Positions 37,273 through 46,009 of a stretch of 64,000 bases of DNA are shown here, one piece after another (positions within the stretch are counted from its first letter, which is position 1; each line of letters begins with the position of its first letter). A program made the translations under genes and the position numbers. The notes beneath the pieces were generated by a model that did no database searches, was not told the origin of the DNA, and saw nothing but the letters and a program-made list of their open reading frames with translations. This stretch comes from Dyella sp. A6 (lineage in GTDB: Bacteria > Pseudomonadota > Gammaproteobacteria > Xanthomonadales > Rhodanobacteraceae). The stretch is from contig NZ_CP132911.1 in the NCBI RefSeq assembly GCF_036320485.1, forward strand, positions 248,001 through 312,000, given 5' to 3'.

Positions 37273-37413
37273 TCAGCCCGCACCTCCGTTGGTAATAAGG
37301 AGTACGAGTACAAGAAGGCCAATAATGAGCGTGCCGCGAAGTCGCAGCAGACCGGCAATCGTCGCCAGACGATGGCTTTCGGCGATGCGGTGGTGGCTGT
37401 TGCGTTGCGACAT
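37273..37413 (-). CDS. leuL: Leader peptide of the leucine/branched-chain operon
   Basis: 46 codons, read on the minus strand from ATG at 37413 to TGA at 37273-37275. Residues 28-40 read TLIIGLLVLVLLI, with eleven Leu/Ile/Val codons among residues 29-40, several of them less used ones (CTC, CTT, GTA). The rest is basic. The stop is 45 bases before the attenuator hairpin. Ribosome stalling at this run when charged Leu/Ile/Val tRNAs are scarce would free the antiterminator. A different frame here gives a longer ORF (37229-37417), but it lacks this signature. Confidence 0.9.
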   Translation of the reverse strand: MSQRNSHHRIAESHRLATIAGLLRLRGTLIIGLLVLVLLITNGGAG

Positions 37414-37420
37414 GCAACTG

Positions 37421-37449
37421 ACCCTACGGCACCCCGAAAGGCTTGTCAA
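37421..37449 (-). promoter_or_regulatory. Promoter of the leu leader
   Basis: -35 TTGACA (37449-37444), a 17-base spacer and a weak -10 TAGGGT (37426-37421). Only 7 bases separate the -10 from the leader ATG, so transcription should start at or within a base or two of that ATG. Confidence 0.65.
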
Positions 37450-37500
37450 ACATTTTCTTCATGACGATTCTTCAGATGTTGTGACAACGGCGACGGAACG

Positions 37501-37528
37501 CGGTATGGACGGCTGGCCGTCCATACCG
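37501..37528 (-). terminator. Perfect 13-bp inverted repeat after thrC
   Basis: CGGTATGGACGGC and its complement flank two bases. It lies 44 bases past the thrC stop and about 50 bases upstream of the leu promoter. There is no T-tract; it probably ends the thr transcript or protects its 3' end. Confidence 0.55.
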
Positions 37529-37572
37529 ATGAAGCCACGATCGGCATCGATGGAGCGCCGATGTCGTCCGGA

Positions 37573-38904
37573 CTATGCGTACGCCGGTTCCCGCAGCCAG
37601 CGTTTCAGCGCCTCGTCGTCCGCGTCCATCACTTCGGCACTGGCCGTACGCTCAAGCATGGCGGCAAGCGCCGGCGGCACTGCGACGGGATGCCCGACGA
37701 GTGGCTCCACCACGCTTTCAAATTTGGCCGGATGTGCGGTGGCGACGATGGTCCACGGCGAGCTGTTGCCGACTGAGCGCAGGCGGTCAAGCAGGTGCAT
37801 GGCGGTGGCGGTGTGCGGACAGAACACCTCGCCGTGCTCGCGCGCATGCCGGCTCAGGGTGTCGCGGATGGTGCTGTCATCGACACTGATCGCCTGGGTC
37901 TGCGCGCGCAGTTCAGCGGCATATGGAAAGGTCCAGCGCAGGCGCTCGAAGTTGCTGGGGGCGCCTACGTCCATGGCATTGGCGACGGTGGCGACGGCCT
38001 CGCGGGGGCGATAGTCCTGGCCCTCGAAGAATTCGGGCAAGGTGGCGTTGGCATTGCAGGACAGGCAGATCTCGCCGATCGGCAGACCGATTTCGCGGAC
38101 CCACAGCGCGGCCAGCGCGTTGCCCAGGTTGCCGGTGGGGATGATCAGGTTGAGCGGCGAGTCGTGCTCGTGCCACCAGCCCAGCGCAGCGTGGGCGTAG
38201 TAGCTCATCTGCGGCAGCAGGCGTCCCAGGCTGATGCTGTTGGCGGAACTGAGCGGACGCTCGGCCTGCAGTGCCGCGTCGTTGAGCGCGGCTTTCACCA
38301 TGCGCTGGCAGTCGTCGAAACGGCCCTGTACCCGCAGCGCCTGCACGTTGTCGTCGAAGCAACCGAGCTGGTGGGCCTGGCGCGGCGACACCAGGCCATC
38401 GGGATACAGGATGACCACGCGCACGCCCGGTTGCCGGTGGAAGGCGGCACCGACTGCCGCGCCGGTATCGCCGGAGGTGGCCACCAGGATGGTCAGTGGC
38501 CGTTCGTCGGCGCGCGGCAGGCGGCGCAGGCAGGCCGCGAGAAAGCGGGCGCCGACATCCTTGAAGGCGGCGGTGGGTCCGTGGAACAGCTCGAGCATGT
38601 GGGCGTCGTGACGCGGCATGGGGCGCAGCGGCGTGTCGAAGTCGAGTGCCTCGCGGCAGATCGCCGGCAGCGCTTCGGCGAGCGGGTCGCCGGTGAAGAA
38701 CGGAGCCAGCAGCGTAGCTGCGGTATCGGCCAGCGTGCCGTGCGGATCGAAGGCGCCCGGATCGAGTCGTGGCAAAGCTTCGGGCACGTACAGGCCGCCG
38801 TCCGGCGCAAGGCCGGCGGCGATCGCGCTGCTGATGGTGGCGGCCGGACTCTGGCCGCGGGTGCTGAGGTAGAGCAGGGGTTCGGTCATCATGGGCTCGG
38901 GCAT
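37573..38904 (-). CDS. thrC: Threonine synthase
   Basis: 443 residues. PLP enzyme converting O-phosphohomoserine to threonine. The N-terminus LYLSTRGQSPAATISSAI, the PLP Lys in GPTAAFKDVGARF, TSGDTGAAVG and PTGNLGNALAA are characteristic. The ATG at 38904 overlaps the thrB stop (TGATG); ATGs at 38892 and 38889 are alternatives. Last gene of the thr operon. Confidence 0.95.
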   Translation of the reverse strand: MPEPMMTEPLLYLSTRGQSPAATISSAIAAGLAPDGGLYVPEALPRLDPGAFDPHGTLADTAATLLAPFFTGDPLAEALPAICREALDFDTPLRPMPRHDAHMLELFHGPTAAFKDVGARFLAACLRRLPRADERPLTILVATSGDTGAAVGAAFHRQPGVRVVILYPDGLVSPRQAHQLGCFDDNVQALRVQGRFDDCQRMVKAALNDAALQAERPLSSANSISLGRLLPQMSYYAHAALGWWHEHDSPLNLIIPTGNLGNALAALWVREIGLPIGEICLSCNANATLPEFFEGQDYRPREAVATVANAMDVGAPSNFERLRWTFPYAAELRAQTQAISVDDSTIRDTLSRHAREHGEVFCPHTATAMHLLDRLRSVGNSSPWTIVATAHPAKFESVVEPLVGHPVAVPPALAAMLERTASAEVMDADDEALKRWLREPAYA

Positions 38905-39899
38905 CAGGGCGTGTCGTGCAGGTGATCGATCAGGCCGGCGGCGGGGCCGTCGACCGGGGCGACGAAGGCGTCGCTGTCCAGGCCGGCGTCGGCGAAAGCC
39001 GCCTGCATGGCGGTGGCGGCGGCATCGGCATCGGCGCGGTGTTCGTACCAGCCGAACACGCTGGGGCCGCCACCGGAAATGCTGGCGCCAAGTGCATGAT
39101 GATCCAGCGCGGCCTGTTTCACGTGCATGAACCCGGGTACCAGCGGCGCGCGGCGTGGTTCCACCAGCACGTCCTTGAGGCCTTCGCGCACCAGTGCGGC
39201 CTCGCCGCGGTAGCAGCCGGCGAGCAGTTGGGCGAGGTTGCCGCTCTGCGCCACGAACTCGCCGAGCGCGTATTCGCCGGCCAGCGCTGCGCGCGACTTG
39301 CGTGTTTCCAGCACGCAGTGTGGATGCACCAGCGCGCAATGCCACTCACGCGGCACGGGGATGCGCAGCAGGCGGTCGTGGGTGGCAAGCACCAGCCCAC
39401 CCAACAGCATCGGGCCCAGGTTGTCGCCGTGGCGGCTGCCGCTGGCGACCGCTTCGCCGTCCAGCGCGAAGCGGTACAGCGCCTCGCGCGAAAGTGGCGC
39501 GTCCAGCAGCGCGTTGGCGGCCACCAGTGCCGCCACGCAGGATGCCGCCGAACCGCCCATGCCAGAGCCGAGCGCGATGCCCTTGTGCAGGGTCAGCTCG
39601 AAACCCTGCGACAGCTGCAGTGCCTCGCGCAGCGCCAGCAGCGCCATGCCGGCGGTATTGCGATGAGGTTCGCGCGGTAGCTCGGTGACGGTGCCGTGGA
39701 TGGCGGCGATGCGCACCACTGGCTCATCGATCAGCCGCACTTCGGCACGGTCGCCGGCGCCGGCCATGCTGTGGCCGAGGATGTCGAAGCCCACCGCCAC
39801 GTTGCCCACACTGGCCGGAGCGAAGGCGCGTGCCACGCGGGCATGCGAAGGTGCAGCGGTGGATTCCAGCATATCGTTGCTCATGACGCCGGTGCTCAT
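38904..39899 (-). CDS. thrB: Homoserine kinase
   Basis: 331 residues of the GHMP-kinase family. [15 protein letters not shown] at the N-terminus and the ATP-binding loop [14 protein letters not shown] are conserved, as is [14 protein letters not shown] near the end. It phosphorylates homoserine. Overlaps hom by 4 bases and thrC by 1 base. Confidence 0.95.
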   Translation of the reverse strand: MSTGVMSNDMLESTAAPSHARVARAFAPASVGNVAVGFDILGHSMAGAGDRAEVRLIDEPVVRIAAIHGTVTELPREPHRNTAGMALLALREALQLSQGFELTLHKGIALGSGMGGSAASCVAALVAANALLDAPLSREALYRFALDGEAVASGSRHGDNLGPMLLGGLVLATHDRLLRIPVPREWHCALVHPHCVLETRKSRAALAGEYALGEFVAQSGNLAQLLAGCYRGEAALVREGLKDVLVEPRRAPLVPGFMHVKQAALDHHALGASISGGGPSVFGWYEHRADADAAATAMQAAFADAGLDSDAFVAPVDGPAAGLIDHLHDTP

Positions 39900-41050
39900 G
39901 ATTGCACCGTGAGCGCTTCGGCGATACGCAGCACGTCGGCGAACACGCCGGCAGCGGTGACCTCTGGCCCTGCGCCGGGGCCCTGTACCTGCAGCGGGTT
40001 GTCCTTGTAGCGCAGGGTGCGGAACTGCACCACGTTGTCGGTGAGATGGGTGTGCGCGAAGGCATGCGACGAGGGCAGTACGGCCAGCCCCACGTGGGCG
40101 CGGCCGTCCCGGTCCAGCCGGCCGACGTGGCGGAGTACGCCGCCGGCGGTCTGGGCCTGCGCCAGCATCGCGGCCATCGGCGCGTCGAGCTCGCCCAGGC
40201 GCGCCATGAACTCGTCCAGCGGCAGGGCGGCGAGTGCACGCGGTACCAGGCTCTGCACCGACACATCTTCCAGCGAAAGCGGACGACCGGCTTCGCGGGC
40301 CAGGATGACCAGCTTGCGAGCCACGTCGATGCCGGAGAGATCCTCGCGGGGGTCCGGTTCGGTATAGCCGAGCGCATGCGCCTCACGCAGCAGGCTGGAG
40401 AACGGTTGCTGGCCATCGTGGCGGTTGCACAGCCAGGCCAGGGTGCCGGAGAACATGCCATCCACGGAGAGCAGTTCATCGCCGGTGTCGAGCAGATCGC
40501 GCAATGTCTGTACCACCGGCAGGCCGGCGCAGACGGTGGCCTCGTAGCGGAGTCGTGCGCCATGCGCGCTGGCGGCGCGGATCGCGTGCCAGCGGTCCAG
40601 CGAACCGCTGCCGGCCAGTTTGTTCGGCGTCACCACATGCAGGCCGGCGGCCAGCCATGCGGGATAGTGGGCCGCGACTTCGTCGCTGGCGCTGCAATCC
40701 ACCAGCAGGGCGTGACGTCCGTCGATGCCGCGCATATGGGCGGCGAAGGCGTCCAGGTCGCTGGGCCGCCAGGTCTGTGCGCTGTGGCTGCGGGCGTTGA
40801 GTTCGGGGTCGTCGCAATCCAGCCACATGCGCTTGCGCGCCACCACGCCGCACAACTGCAGGGCCAGGCCCATATCACGCTGGAGGCGCTGTTGCGCGGC
40901 ACGCATCTGCCCGAGCAGCGCGCTGCCGACCCGGCCCGGACCGATCACGCCCACCGACAGGGTGCGCAGGCGCGGGCTTCGCGCGGGCAGCACGGCAACC
41001 GGTGGCGGCAGGTTGGGGTATTCGGCGAGCGGTAAAGCGCAGGTGTTCAC
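39896..41050 (-). CDS. hom: Homoserine dehydrogenase, monofunctional
   Basis: 384 residues with a GTG start; GGAGAGG lies 5-8 bases upstream inside a hairpin. NAD(P)-binding [14 protein letters not shown], then [24 protein letters not shown] and the catalytic region [14 protein letters not shown] [13 protein letters not shown]...[19 protein letters not shown]. It resembles the C-terminal half of bifunctional ThrA/MetL but has no aspartokinase domain. Only about 90 bases separate it from the leader peptide, so the kinase must be encoded elsewhere. It reduces aspartate semialdehyde to homoserine. Confidence 0.93.
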   Translation of the reverse strand: MNTCALPLAEYPNLPPPVAVLPARSPRLRTLSVGVIGPGRVGSALLGQMRAAQQRLQRDMGLALQLCGVVARKRMWLDCDDPELNARSHSAQTWRPSDLDAFAAHMRGIDGRHALLVDCSASDEVAAHYPAWLAAGLHVVTPNKLAGSGSLDRWHAIRAASAHGARLRYEATVCAGLPVVQTLRDLLDTGDELLSVDGMFSGTLAWLCNRHDGQQPFSSLLREAHALGYTEPDPREDLSGIDVARKLVILAREAGRPLSLEDVSVQSLVPRALAALPLDEFMARLGELDAPMAAMLAQAQTAGGVLRHVGRLDRDGRAHVGLAVLPSSHAFAHTHLTDNVVQFRTLRYKDNPLQVQGPGAGPEVTAAGVFADVLRIAEALTVQS

Positions 41051-41053
41051 GGT

Positions 41054-41126
41054 GACCTCTCCAGTGGAGGTCCCGTCTCGCTTGGCGGTGTCGGTTGCGC
41101 CGGCCCGCCTCGTCGAGGGCGGGACC
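41054..41126 (-). promoter_or_regulatory. Alternative RNA structures covering the hom ribosome-binding site
   Basis: Two stems can form after the thr leader stop. One is CCCGCC/GGCGGG with GG/CC extension around 41102-41126. The other is GACCTC/GAGGTC at 41054-41072, which buries the Shine-Dalgarno GGAGAGG of hom. GGTCCC in the first stem (41126-41121) can instead pair with GGGACC in the second (41074-41069), which would free the site. No T-tract follows either stem, so control is more likely at translation than termination. Confidence 0.5.
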
Positions 41127-41140
41127 GTTGCGTCTTAAGG

Positions 41141-41299
41141 TTATTCGCGCACGGACACCCACCCGGAACCGATGGTACCGGTACCGGTGGTAATAATCGT
41201 GGCGATAATGGAAGCGGCGATGCCGCCCGCAGCCAGCGCGGCACGACCGGTCGAAACCGGGCGGATGTGCATGCGTGCTGGTGCGAAGAAAGGCGACAT
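41141..41299 (-). CDS. thrL: Threonine operon leader peptide
   Basis: 52 codons from ATG at 41299 to TAA at 41141-41143. Residues 30-44 read SIIATIITTGTGTIG, a Thr/Ile-rich run like that of enteric ThrL, here at lower density. The N-terminal half is ordinary (MSPFFAPARMHIRPVS). A longer frame on the same strand (41448-41047) is out of phase and lacks the signature. It controls hom-thrB-thrC downstream. Confidence 0.85.
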   Translation of the reverse strand: MSPFFAPARMHIRPVSTGRAALAAGGIAASIIATIITTGTGTIGSGWVSVRE

Positions 41300-41306
41300 G
41301 AAACCG

Positions 41307-41336
41307 AAGATAGGTGGCGTCTTGCCCGCCTGTCAA
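41307..41336 (-). promoter_or_regulatory. Promoter of the thr leader
   Basis: -35 TTGACA (41336-41331), an 18-base spacer and -10 TATCTT (41312-41307). The leader ATG follows the -10 after exactly 7 bases, the same distance as in the leu leader, so the transcript is probably leaderless. Confidence 0.7.
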
Positions 41337-41449
41337 TAGACTTTGTGGAATATGCGGCGCTTCCGATGTTCCGGCGAACGGACGTCCATTTGCCGGATAC
41401 GTCATCCCGCAGACGGCGTCCTGCCGGTTCCGCTGCGCTCTGCGTCACG

Positions 41450-41474
41450 CCGTCCCGGGCATGCGCCGGGACGG
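41450..41474. terminator. Hairpin downstream of the cyclic nucleotidase gene
   Basis: CCGTCCCGG and CCGGGACGG form a perfect 9-bp stem with a 7-base loop, 13 bases after the nucleotidase stop on the minus strand. No T-tract. Probable transcript end. Confidence 0.5.
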
Positions 41475-41487
41475 TGCGACAGGCTGC

Positions 41488-43506
41488 TCAGTGCGAAAGG
41501 TCGATCGCGTAGACGGCCGTGCCGTCGCCGTTGTTGCTGATCTGCCGGATATTGCGCAGGCCGTCGGCATGGGCAATGGCCTGCTTGTCGCTGGCGTCGG
41601 TGAAGATGACCGGTCCGGCCGTCTTCAGTGGTGCGAAGCGCCAGGAGCGGCCGGGCAGGTCCTTCGCGTCGAGATCGGGGTGCCGCTGCAGCCAGCGGGC
41701 CAGGATTTCGCGCGTGCCGTCCGGTGCGGCCAGCACGATGTCGTGACCGTCGAGGCCGGGAAAATCGCCGCCGCCGCCCGCGCGGTAATTGTTGGTGACC
41801 ACGACGAACGGCTGCCCGGGCGTGACCGGCTTGCCGCGGTAGGTCAGCGAGACGATGCGCTGGCCGACCGGTTTGGACAGGTCGATCTCGTAATGCAGGC
41901 CGCCCTGCATCTGGTCGAAGTTGAAGCCGGCGTAATGCGGGTTGATCAGCGGCTGTGCGCCGTGAATGGACGGGTCGATACGGTTGAAGCGGCGGGCCGA
42001 TTGTTCCAGCCATGCCTTCACGCCGGCACCGTCGGTTTTCACTGCAGCGAGGGTGTTCGGATAGAAGTAGAGATCGGCGGCGCTGCGCAGGGTGAGCACG
42101 CCGGGGCGTACGTCGGTGTAGTCGTCCGGGCCGCCGAAACCGGTACGGAATGCGGCGGCGGCCGACAGCAGCGGCACGTGCGCCAGCTCGGGGTGGGTCT
42201 TCGGCAGCTCACGCCGGACATAGTCGAGCTGCGCCGCGTTCACCGCAGCCAGTGCGGTCATGTCGCCCTCGTCGGCGAAGTAGCTGCTCATGTGCACGCG
42301 GGTGTGGCCGATCGGCGTGTTGACGTAGGCAATGGCATCCTTCTGTACCTTCTCGACCAGCGGCGCGATGGCCGGGTCGGCCGGCACGCAGCGGGTCTTG
42401 CCGGCGGTCCGGGTGCAGATCGGCCAGACCCGGCTGTGGGTCTGTGGCTTGTCGACCGCCCAGTGGTCCTTGTTCCAGATCAGCGCCAGCCGGATCACGC
42501 CCAGGTCCTTGCCGAAGAAGCCGCCCATCACGGCGGGTACACCTCGCACGAAGCCGAGATGGTCATCCACGTCCTTCAGATGGGCGAAGCGCGGGCCGGG
42601 GAAATCGGTGTGCATGTGGCCTAGCAGCAGGACGTCGATGCCCGGCACGCCGGCCAGGTACCAGCCGCCGTTCTCCATCATCGGCGTGTAGGGCGAGGTG
42701 TCGAGGCCGCCGTGCAGCAGCGCGATGACCAGGTCCGGGTGCTGCGCCTCGATCTGCGGCATGTATTTCCTGGCCGCCTCGACCACGCCGGTGACCGTGA
42801 CCTTGCCTTCGAGATGGCGCTGGTCCCACTGCATGATCGGCGGTGGCGTGAAGCCGATGATGGCGATGCGCAGCGGCACGCTGAGCTGGCTTCCGTCGGG
42901 CGTGTAGGCGGCGATCTGGCGCTTGATGATCGTCCACGGCCTGAAGATCGGCTTGCCGGTGCGCGTGCTCACCACGTTGGCCAGCACCAGCGGATAGTGC
43001 GGTCCGGCGCAGTGTTCGACCGGCACCCCGTCCACGTCCATCGGCGTGCCGGTGACCTGCGACAGGAACGGCAGGCCATAGTTGAATTCGTGGTTGCCGA
43101 TGGTGCCGCCGTCGTAGCCCACCGCATCCATCACGCGGTAGATCGCCAGCTCCTGCTTGCATGTCACCGGCTGCGCCAGCGCCTGGTAGTCGGCCAGCAC
43201 CGAGCCCTGGATCGTATCGCCGTCATCGAACAGGAAGGTGTTGGTGAACTGGTCGCGCGCACGCCGTATCAGGGTGACCGTGCGCTCGAAGCCCAGCGTA
43301 GGGTCGGGCTTCTGCTTGTAGTAGTCGTAGCTGAGGATGTTGGAGTGGATGTCGGTGGTTTCCAGGATCGCCACGTCGGCCCGCGAGCCGGCGGGCAATT
43401 GTCCGGGTTCGAATGGCTGCGAGGGCGGACTGGCCGGCTGGCTGGCACAACCGGCCAGCAACAGTAGGGACGCTAGGGCGGCGAGGCGGGCAATGCCTGG
43501 GGACAT
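41488..43506 (-). CDS. cpdB: 2',3'-cyclic-nucleotide 2'-phosphodiesterase/3'-nucleotidase, lipoprotein
   Basis: 672 residues. Lipoprotein signal with LLAGC (Cys19). The metallophosphatase domain has ETTDIHSN, DDGDTIQGS, GNHEFNYG, HGGLD and GHMHTDFPG. The C-terminal 5'-nucleotidase domain (about residues 400-640) has GEGGDFPGL-like NNYRAGGGGDFPGL that shapes the nucleotide pocket. It salvages extracellular cyclic and 3'-nucleotides in the periplasm. It follows nagA in the same direction after 140 bases, but a functional link is not evident. Confidence 0.9.
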   Translation of the reverse strand: MSPGIARLAALASLLLLAGCASQPASPPSQPFEPGQLPAGSRADVAILETTDIHSNILSYDYYKQKPDPTLGFERTVTLIRRARDQFTNTFLFDDGDTIQGSVLADYQALAQPVTCKQELAIYRVMDAVGYDGGTIGNHEFNYGLPFLSQVTGTPMDVDGVPVEHCAGPHYPLVLANVVSTRTGKPIFRPWTIIKRQIAAYTPDGSQLSVPLRIAIIGFTPPPIMQWDQRHLEGKVTVTGVVEAARKYMPQIEAQHPDLVIALLHGGLDTSPYTPMMENGGWYLAGVPGIDVLLLGHMHTDFPGPRFAHLKDVDDHLGFVRGVPAVMGGFFGKDLGVIRLALIWNKDHWAVDKPQTHSRVWPICTRTAGKTRCVPADPAIAPLVEKVQKDAIAYVNTPIGHTRVHMSSYFADEGDMTALAAVNAAQLDYVRRELPKTHPELAHVPLLSAAAAFRTGFGGPDDYTDVRPGVLTLRSAADLYFYPNTLAAVKTDGAGVKAWLEQSARRFNRIDPSIHGAQPLINPHYAGFNFDQMQGGLHYEIDLSKPVGQRIVSLTYRGKPVTPGQPFVVVTNNYRAGGGGDFPGLDGHDIVLAAPDGTREILARWLQRHPDLDAKDLPGRSWRFAPLKTAGPVIFTDASDKQAIAHADGLRNIRQISNNGDGTAVYAIDLSH

Positions 43507-43646
43507 GGGTGAATCCGTTGGACGCGATGCAGGTGGCAGACCCTAGCAGATTGCGCGGCCGGCGGGCTGTCGATACGCATGCCGCCCTGCGGATGCGGGA
43601 ACGGCTTCCGGGTTGCGCCGGAAACCGCGCCGCAACCTGCCGCTGC

Positions 43647-44810
43647 TCAGCCGGCGTGGACGCGCTGGCCGCCGATCCAGGTTTCGCGTACCTGCCATGC
43701 ATCGTCCAGTACGGCGAAATCGGCGCGATAGCCGGCGGCGAGCCGGCCATGGCTGCGCTCCAGACCGATCCATGCGGCGGGATAGGTGCTGGCCATGCGC
43801 GAGGCTTCGGCCAGGCTCAGGCCGACCATCTCGACCAGGTTGCGGACCCCGGTGGCCATGTCCAGCGCCGAGCCGGCCAGGACCCCGGCGTCGCTCTGGC
43901 AGATGCCGTCGCGGGCGACGATGGTCTGGCCGTTGAGCACGTATTCCGGCGTGTCCGAACCCACCGGCGGCATCGCGTCGGTGACCAGCACGCACTTGCC
44001 GGGTGGCTTGGCGACGAGCGCCACGCGCAGCGCGGCCGGGTGGACGTGATGGCCGTCGACGATCAGGCCGCACCAGCTGTGCGGATCGTCCAGCGCGGCG
44101 CCGACCACGCCGGGTTCGCGGCTGGCCAGCGGTGTCATCGCGTTGTACAGGTGGGTGAAGCCGCACACGCCGGCATCCAGCGCGGCGCGGGTGGTGGCGT
44201 AGTCGGCGGCGGTATGGCCGGCGACGACGATCACGCCGGCCTCGGAGAGGGTGCGGATGGTGTCCGTCGTGACCTGCTCCGGAGCCAGCGTCAGCATGAC
44301 CTTGCCACGATGCCTGGTGGCGAGCATGGCGATGTCGCCGGCGTCCGGGTGACGGAACAGCGAGGCGTCGTGGATGCCCTTGCGCGCGGGCGCCAGGAAG
44401 GGGCCTTCGACATGAATGCCGAGCACGCCCGGAACGCCCTGTTCGATCGCCGCGTCCACCGCATCCAGCGCGGCATGCATTTTCTCCGCAGTGTCGGTAA
44501 TCAGCGTCGGCAACAGGCCGGTGCTGCCGAAGCGCGCGTGCGCGGCGGCGATGCCGCGCAGCGTCTCGACCGTGGGCGCGTCGTTGAACAGCAGTCCGCC
44601 GCCGCCGTTGACCTGCACGTCGATGAAACCGGGCAGCAGCAGGTGGCCATGCAGGTCGTGCGTGAGTGCAGCCGATACGCGCGGGTCGTCCTGCGCCACG
44701 ATGGCATGGATGCGCCCGTCGTCCACCAGTACGGCCAGACCTTCGCGCGGGCCGTGGTCGCCCAGCACGCGGCCGTTGATCAGGGCGAGGGGTGCCTGGC
44801 TGCTCATCAC
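43647..44810 (-). CDS. nagA: N-acetylglucosamine-6-phosphate deacetylase
   Basis: 387 residues of the amidohydrolase fold. HVEGPFLAPARKGIHD, the metal His in VAGHTAADY and FTHLYNAMTPL, GLIVDGHHVHP and the catalytic Asp in VTDAMPPVG are present. It produces glucosamine-6-phosphate in the cytoplasm. It overlaps the upstream deaminase gene by 4 bases. Confidence 0.95.
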   Translation of the reverse strand: MMSSQAPLALINGRVLGDHGPREGLAVLVDDGRIHAIVAQDDPRVSAALTHDLHGHLLLPGFIDVQVNGGGGLLFNDAPTVETLRGIAAAHARFGSTGLLPTLITDTAEKMHAALDAVDAAIEQGVPGVLGIHVEGPFLAPARKGIHDASLFRHPDAGDIAMLATRHRGKVMLTLAPEQVTTDTIRTLSEAGVIVVAGHTAADYATTRAALDAGVCGFTHLYNAMTPLASREPGVVGAALDDPHSWCGLIVDGHHVHPAALRVALVAKPPGKCVLVTDAMPPVGSDTPEYVLNGQTIVARDGICQSDAGVLAGSALDMATGVRNLVEMVGLSLAEASRMASTYPAAWIGLERSHGRLAAGYRADFAVLDDAWQVRETWIGGQRVHAG

Positions 44811-45841
44811 ACCGTCTCCGTGACCTTGTTGAGATGCGGCGGTACATCCGGATCGTAGCCGCGCGCCAGCGACAGCGCACTGGCGGCGCGGTAGAAACTC
44901 TGCACTGCCAGCAGCGGGGTGACGATGGGCGCGATGTTGGCCGGCAGCGGCAGCGCGTCGGGACCCTGTTCGTCGGGCGCGGCCACGAACACGCGGGCAC
45001 CGCGGGCGCGGAATTCCCTGGCCACCGCCAGAGTGTTGTCCAGTGTGCCGTCATCCTGGGCGAAGAACAGCACCGGGAAGCCGTTCCCGACCAGCGCCAT
45101 CGGGCCGTGCTTCACCTCGGCGGCACTGAATGCCTCGGCATGCAGGCCGCAGGTTTCCTTGAGCTTGAGTGCGCCTTCCAGGGCGGCGCCGAAGCCGTAG
45201 CCGCGGCCCACCACGAACAGGTTGCTGACGTCGCGCAGGCTGTCGGCGAGCACGCTCCAGTCGCCCGCCCAGCCACGCCGCAGGTCGTCGGGCAGGCGCG
45301 CGATCACCGCGTGCAGGGTGGCGTCGTCGCTCCAGTGCGCCACCAGTTGCAGCACGGCGGCCAGGGTGGCCAGGTAGCTTTTGGTCGCGGCCACGCTGCG
45401 CTCGGGACCGGCGTGCAGCGGGATCACCGTGTCGGCCAGCGTGGCGAGCGGCGAATCCTCGACATTGACCAGCGCCAGCACCAGCGCCCCCGCATCCTTG
45501 GCAGCCTGGGCACTGCGCAGCAGGTCCGGGCTCTTGCCCGATTGCGATATGGCGATGAACAGCGCGCCGTCCAGTTTCAGGTCGGCGTCGTAGATCGACG
45601 AGATGGACGGCGAGGCGGAGGCCGTGATCAGGCCGAGTCGCGTCTCGAACACATACTTGGCGTAGGCGGCGGCGTGGTCGGAACTGCCGCGGGCGCAGGT
45701 GACGATGAAGCGCGGCGGCTGCTCGCGCAGGCGGCGGCCGAGCGTGGCTAGGGTATCGGCATTGCGGGCGATCTGGCGTTCGACCACGGCGGCGGTTTCT
45801 TCGGCCTCGCGGTACATCAGGGTGTCGCTGGCGGACTTCAT
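44807..45841 (-). CDS. nagB-II: Glucosamine-6-phosphate deaminase, SIS type (NagB-II)
   Basis: 344 residues with two SIS sugar-isomerase domains like the GlmS C-terminus and no glutaminase domain. CARGSSDHAAAYAKY and ISQSGKSPDLLR line the first sugar-phosphate site; ETCGLHAEAFSAAEVKHGP lies in the second domain. In Shewanella and Xanthomonas nag loci this protein replaces the classical NagB. Start set at 45841 by homology (MYREAEET); the upstream extension lacks support. Confidence 0.9.
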   Translation of the reverse strand: MKSASDTLMYREAEETAAVVERQIARNADTLATLGRRLREQPPRFIVTCARGSSDHAAAYAKYVFETRLGLITASASPSISSIYDADLKLDGALFIAISQSGKSPDLLRSAQAAKDAGALVLALVNVEDSPLATLADTVIPLHAGPERSVAATKSYLATLAAVLQLVAHWSDDATLHAVIARLPDDLRRGWAGDWSVLADSLRDVSNLFVVGRGYGFGAALEGALKLKETCGLHAEAFSAAEVKHGPMALVGNGFPVLFFAQDDGTLDNTLAVAREFRARGARVFVAAPDEQGPDALPLPANIAPIVTPLLAVQSFYRAASALSLARGYDPDVPPHLNKVTETV

Positions 45842-46009
45842 GGGGACTCCGGAACGGTCAACGCACGCATCGGTGGAGCGTGCGGTAAATGAAAAATGCA
45901 CGGCACGGCCGCGCCCCGGTGACGGGACGGGCCGGACTGCTAGAGGGTGTGGTGGCTGTGTCGGTCAGGCCGGCTGCCGCAGCGCGACGCAGGCCGGTGC
46001 CGGGTGGTA

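Noticed and set aside
37229..37417. 62-codon minus-strand frame in the leu attenuator
   Set aside because: It overlaps the terminator stem and lacks regulatory codons; the 46-codon frame at 37273-37413 carries the Leu/Ile/Val run.
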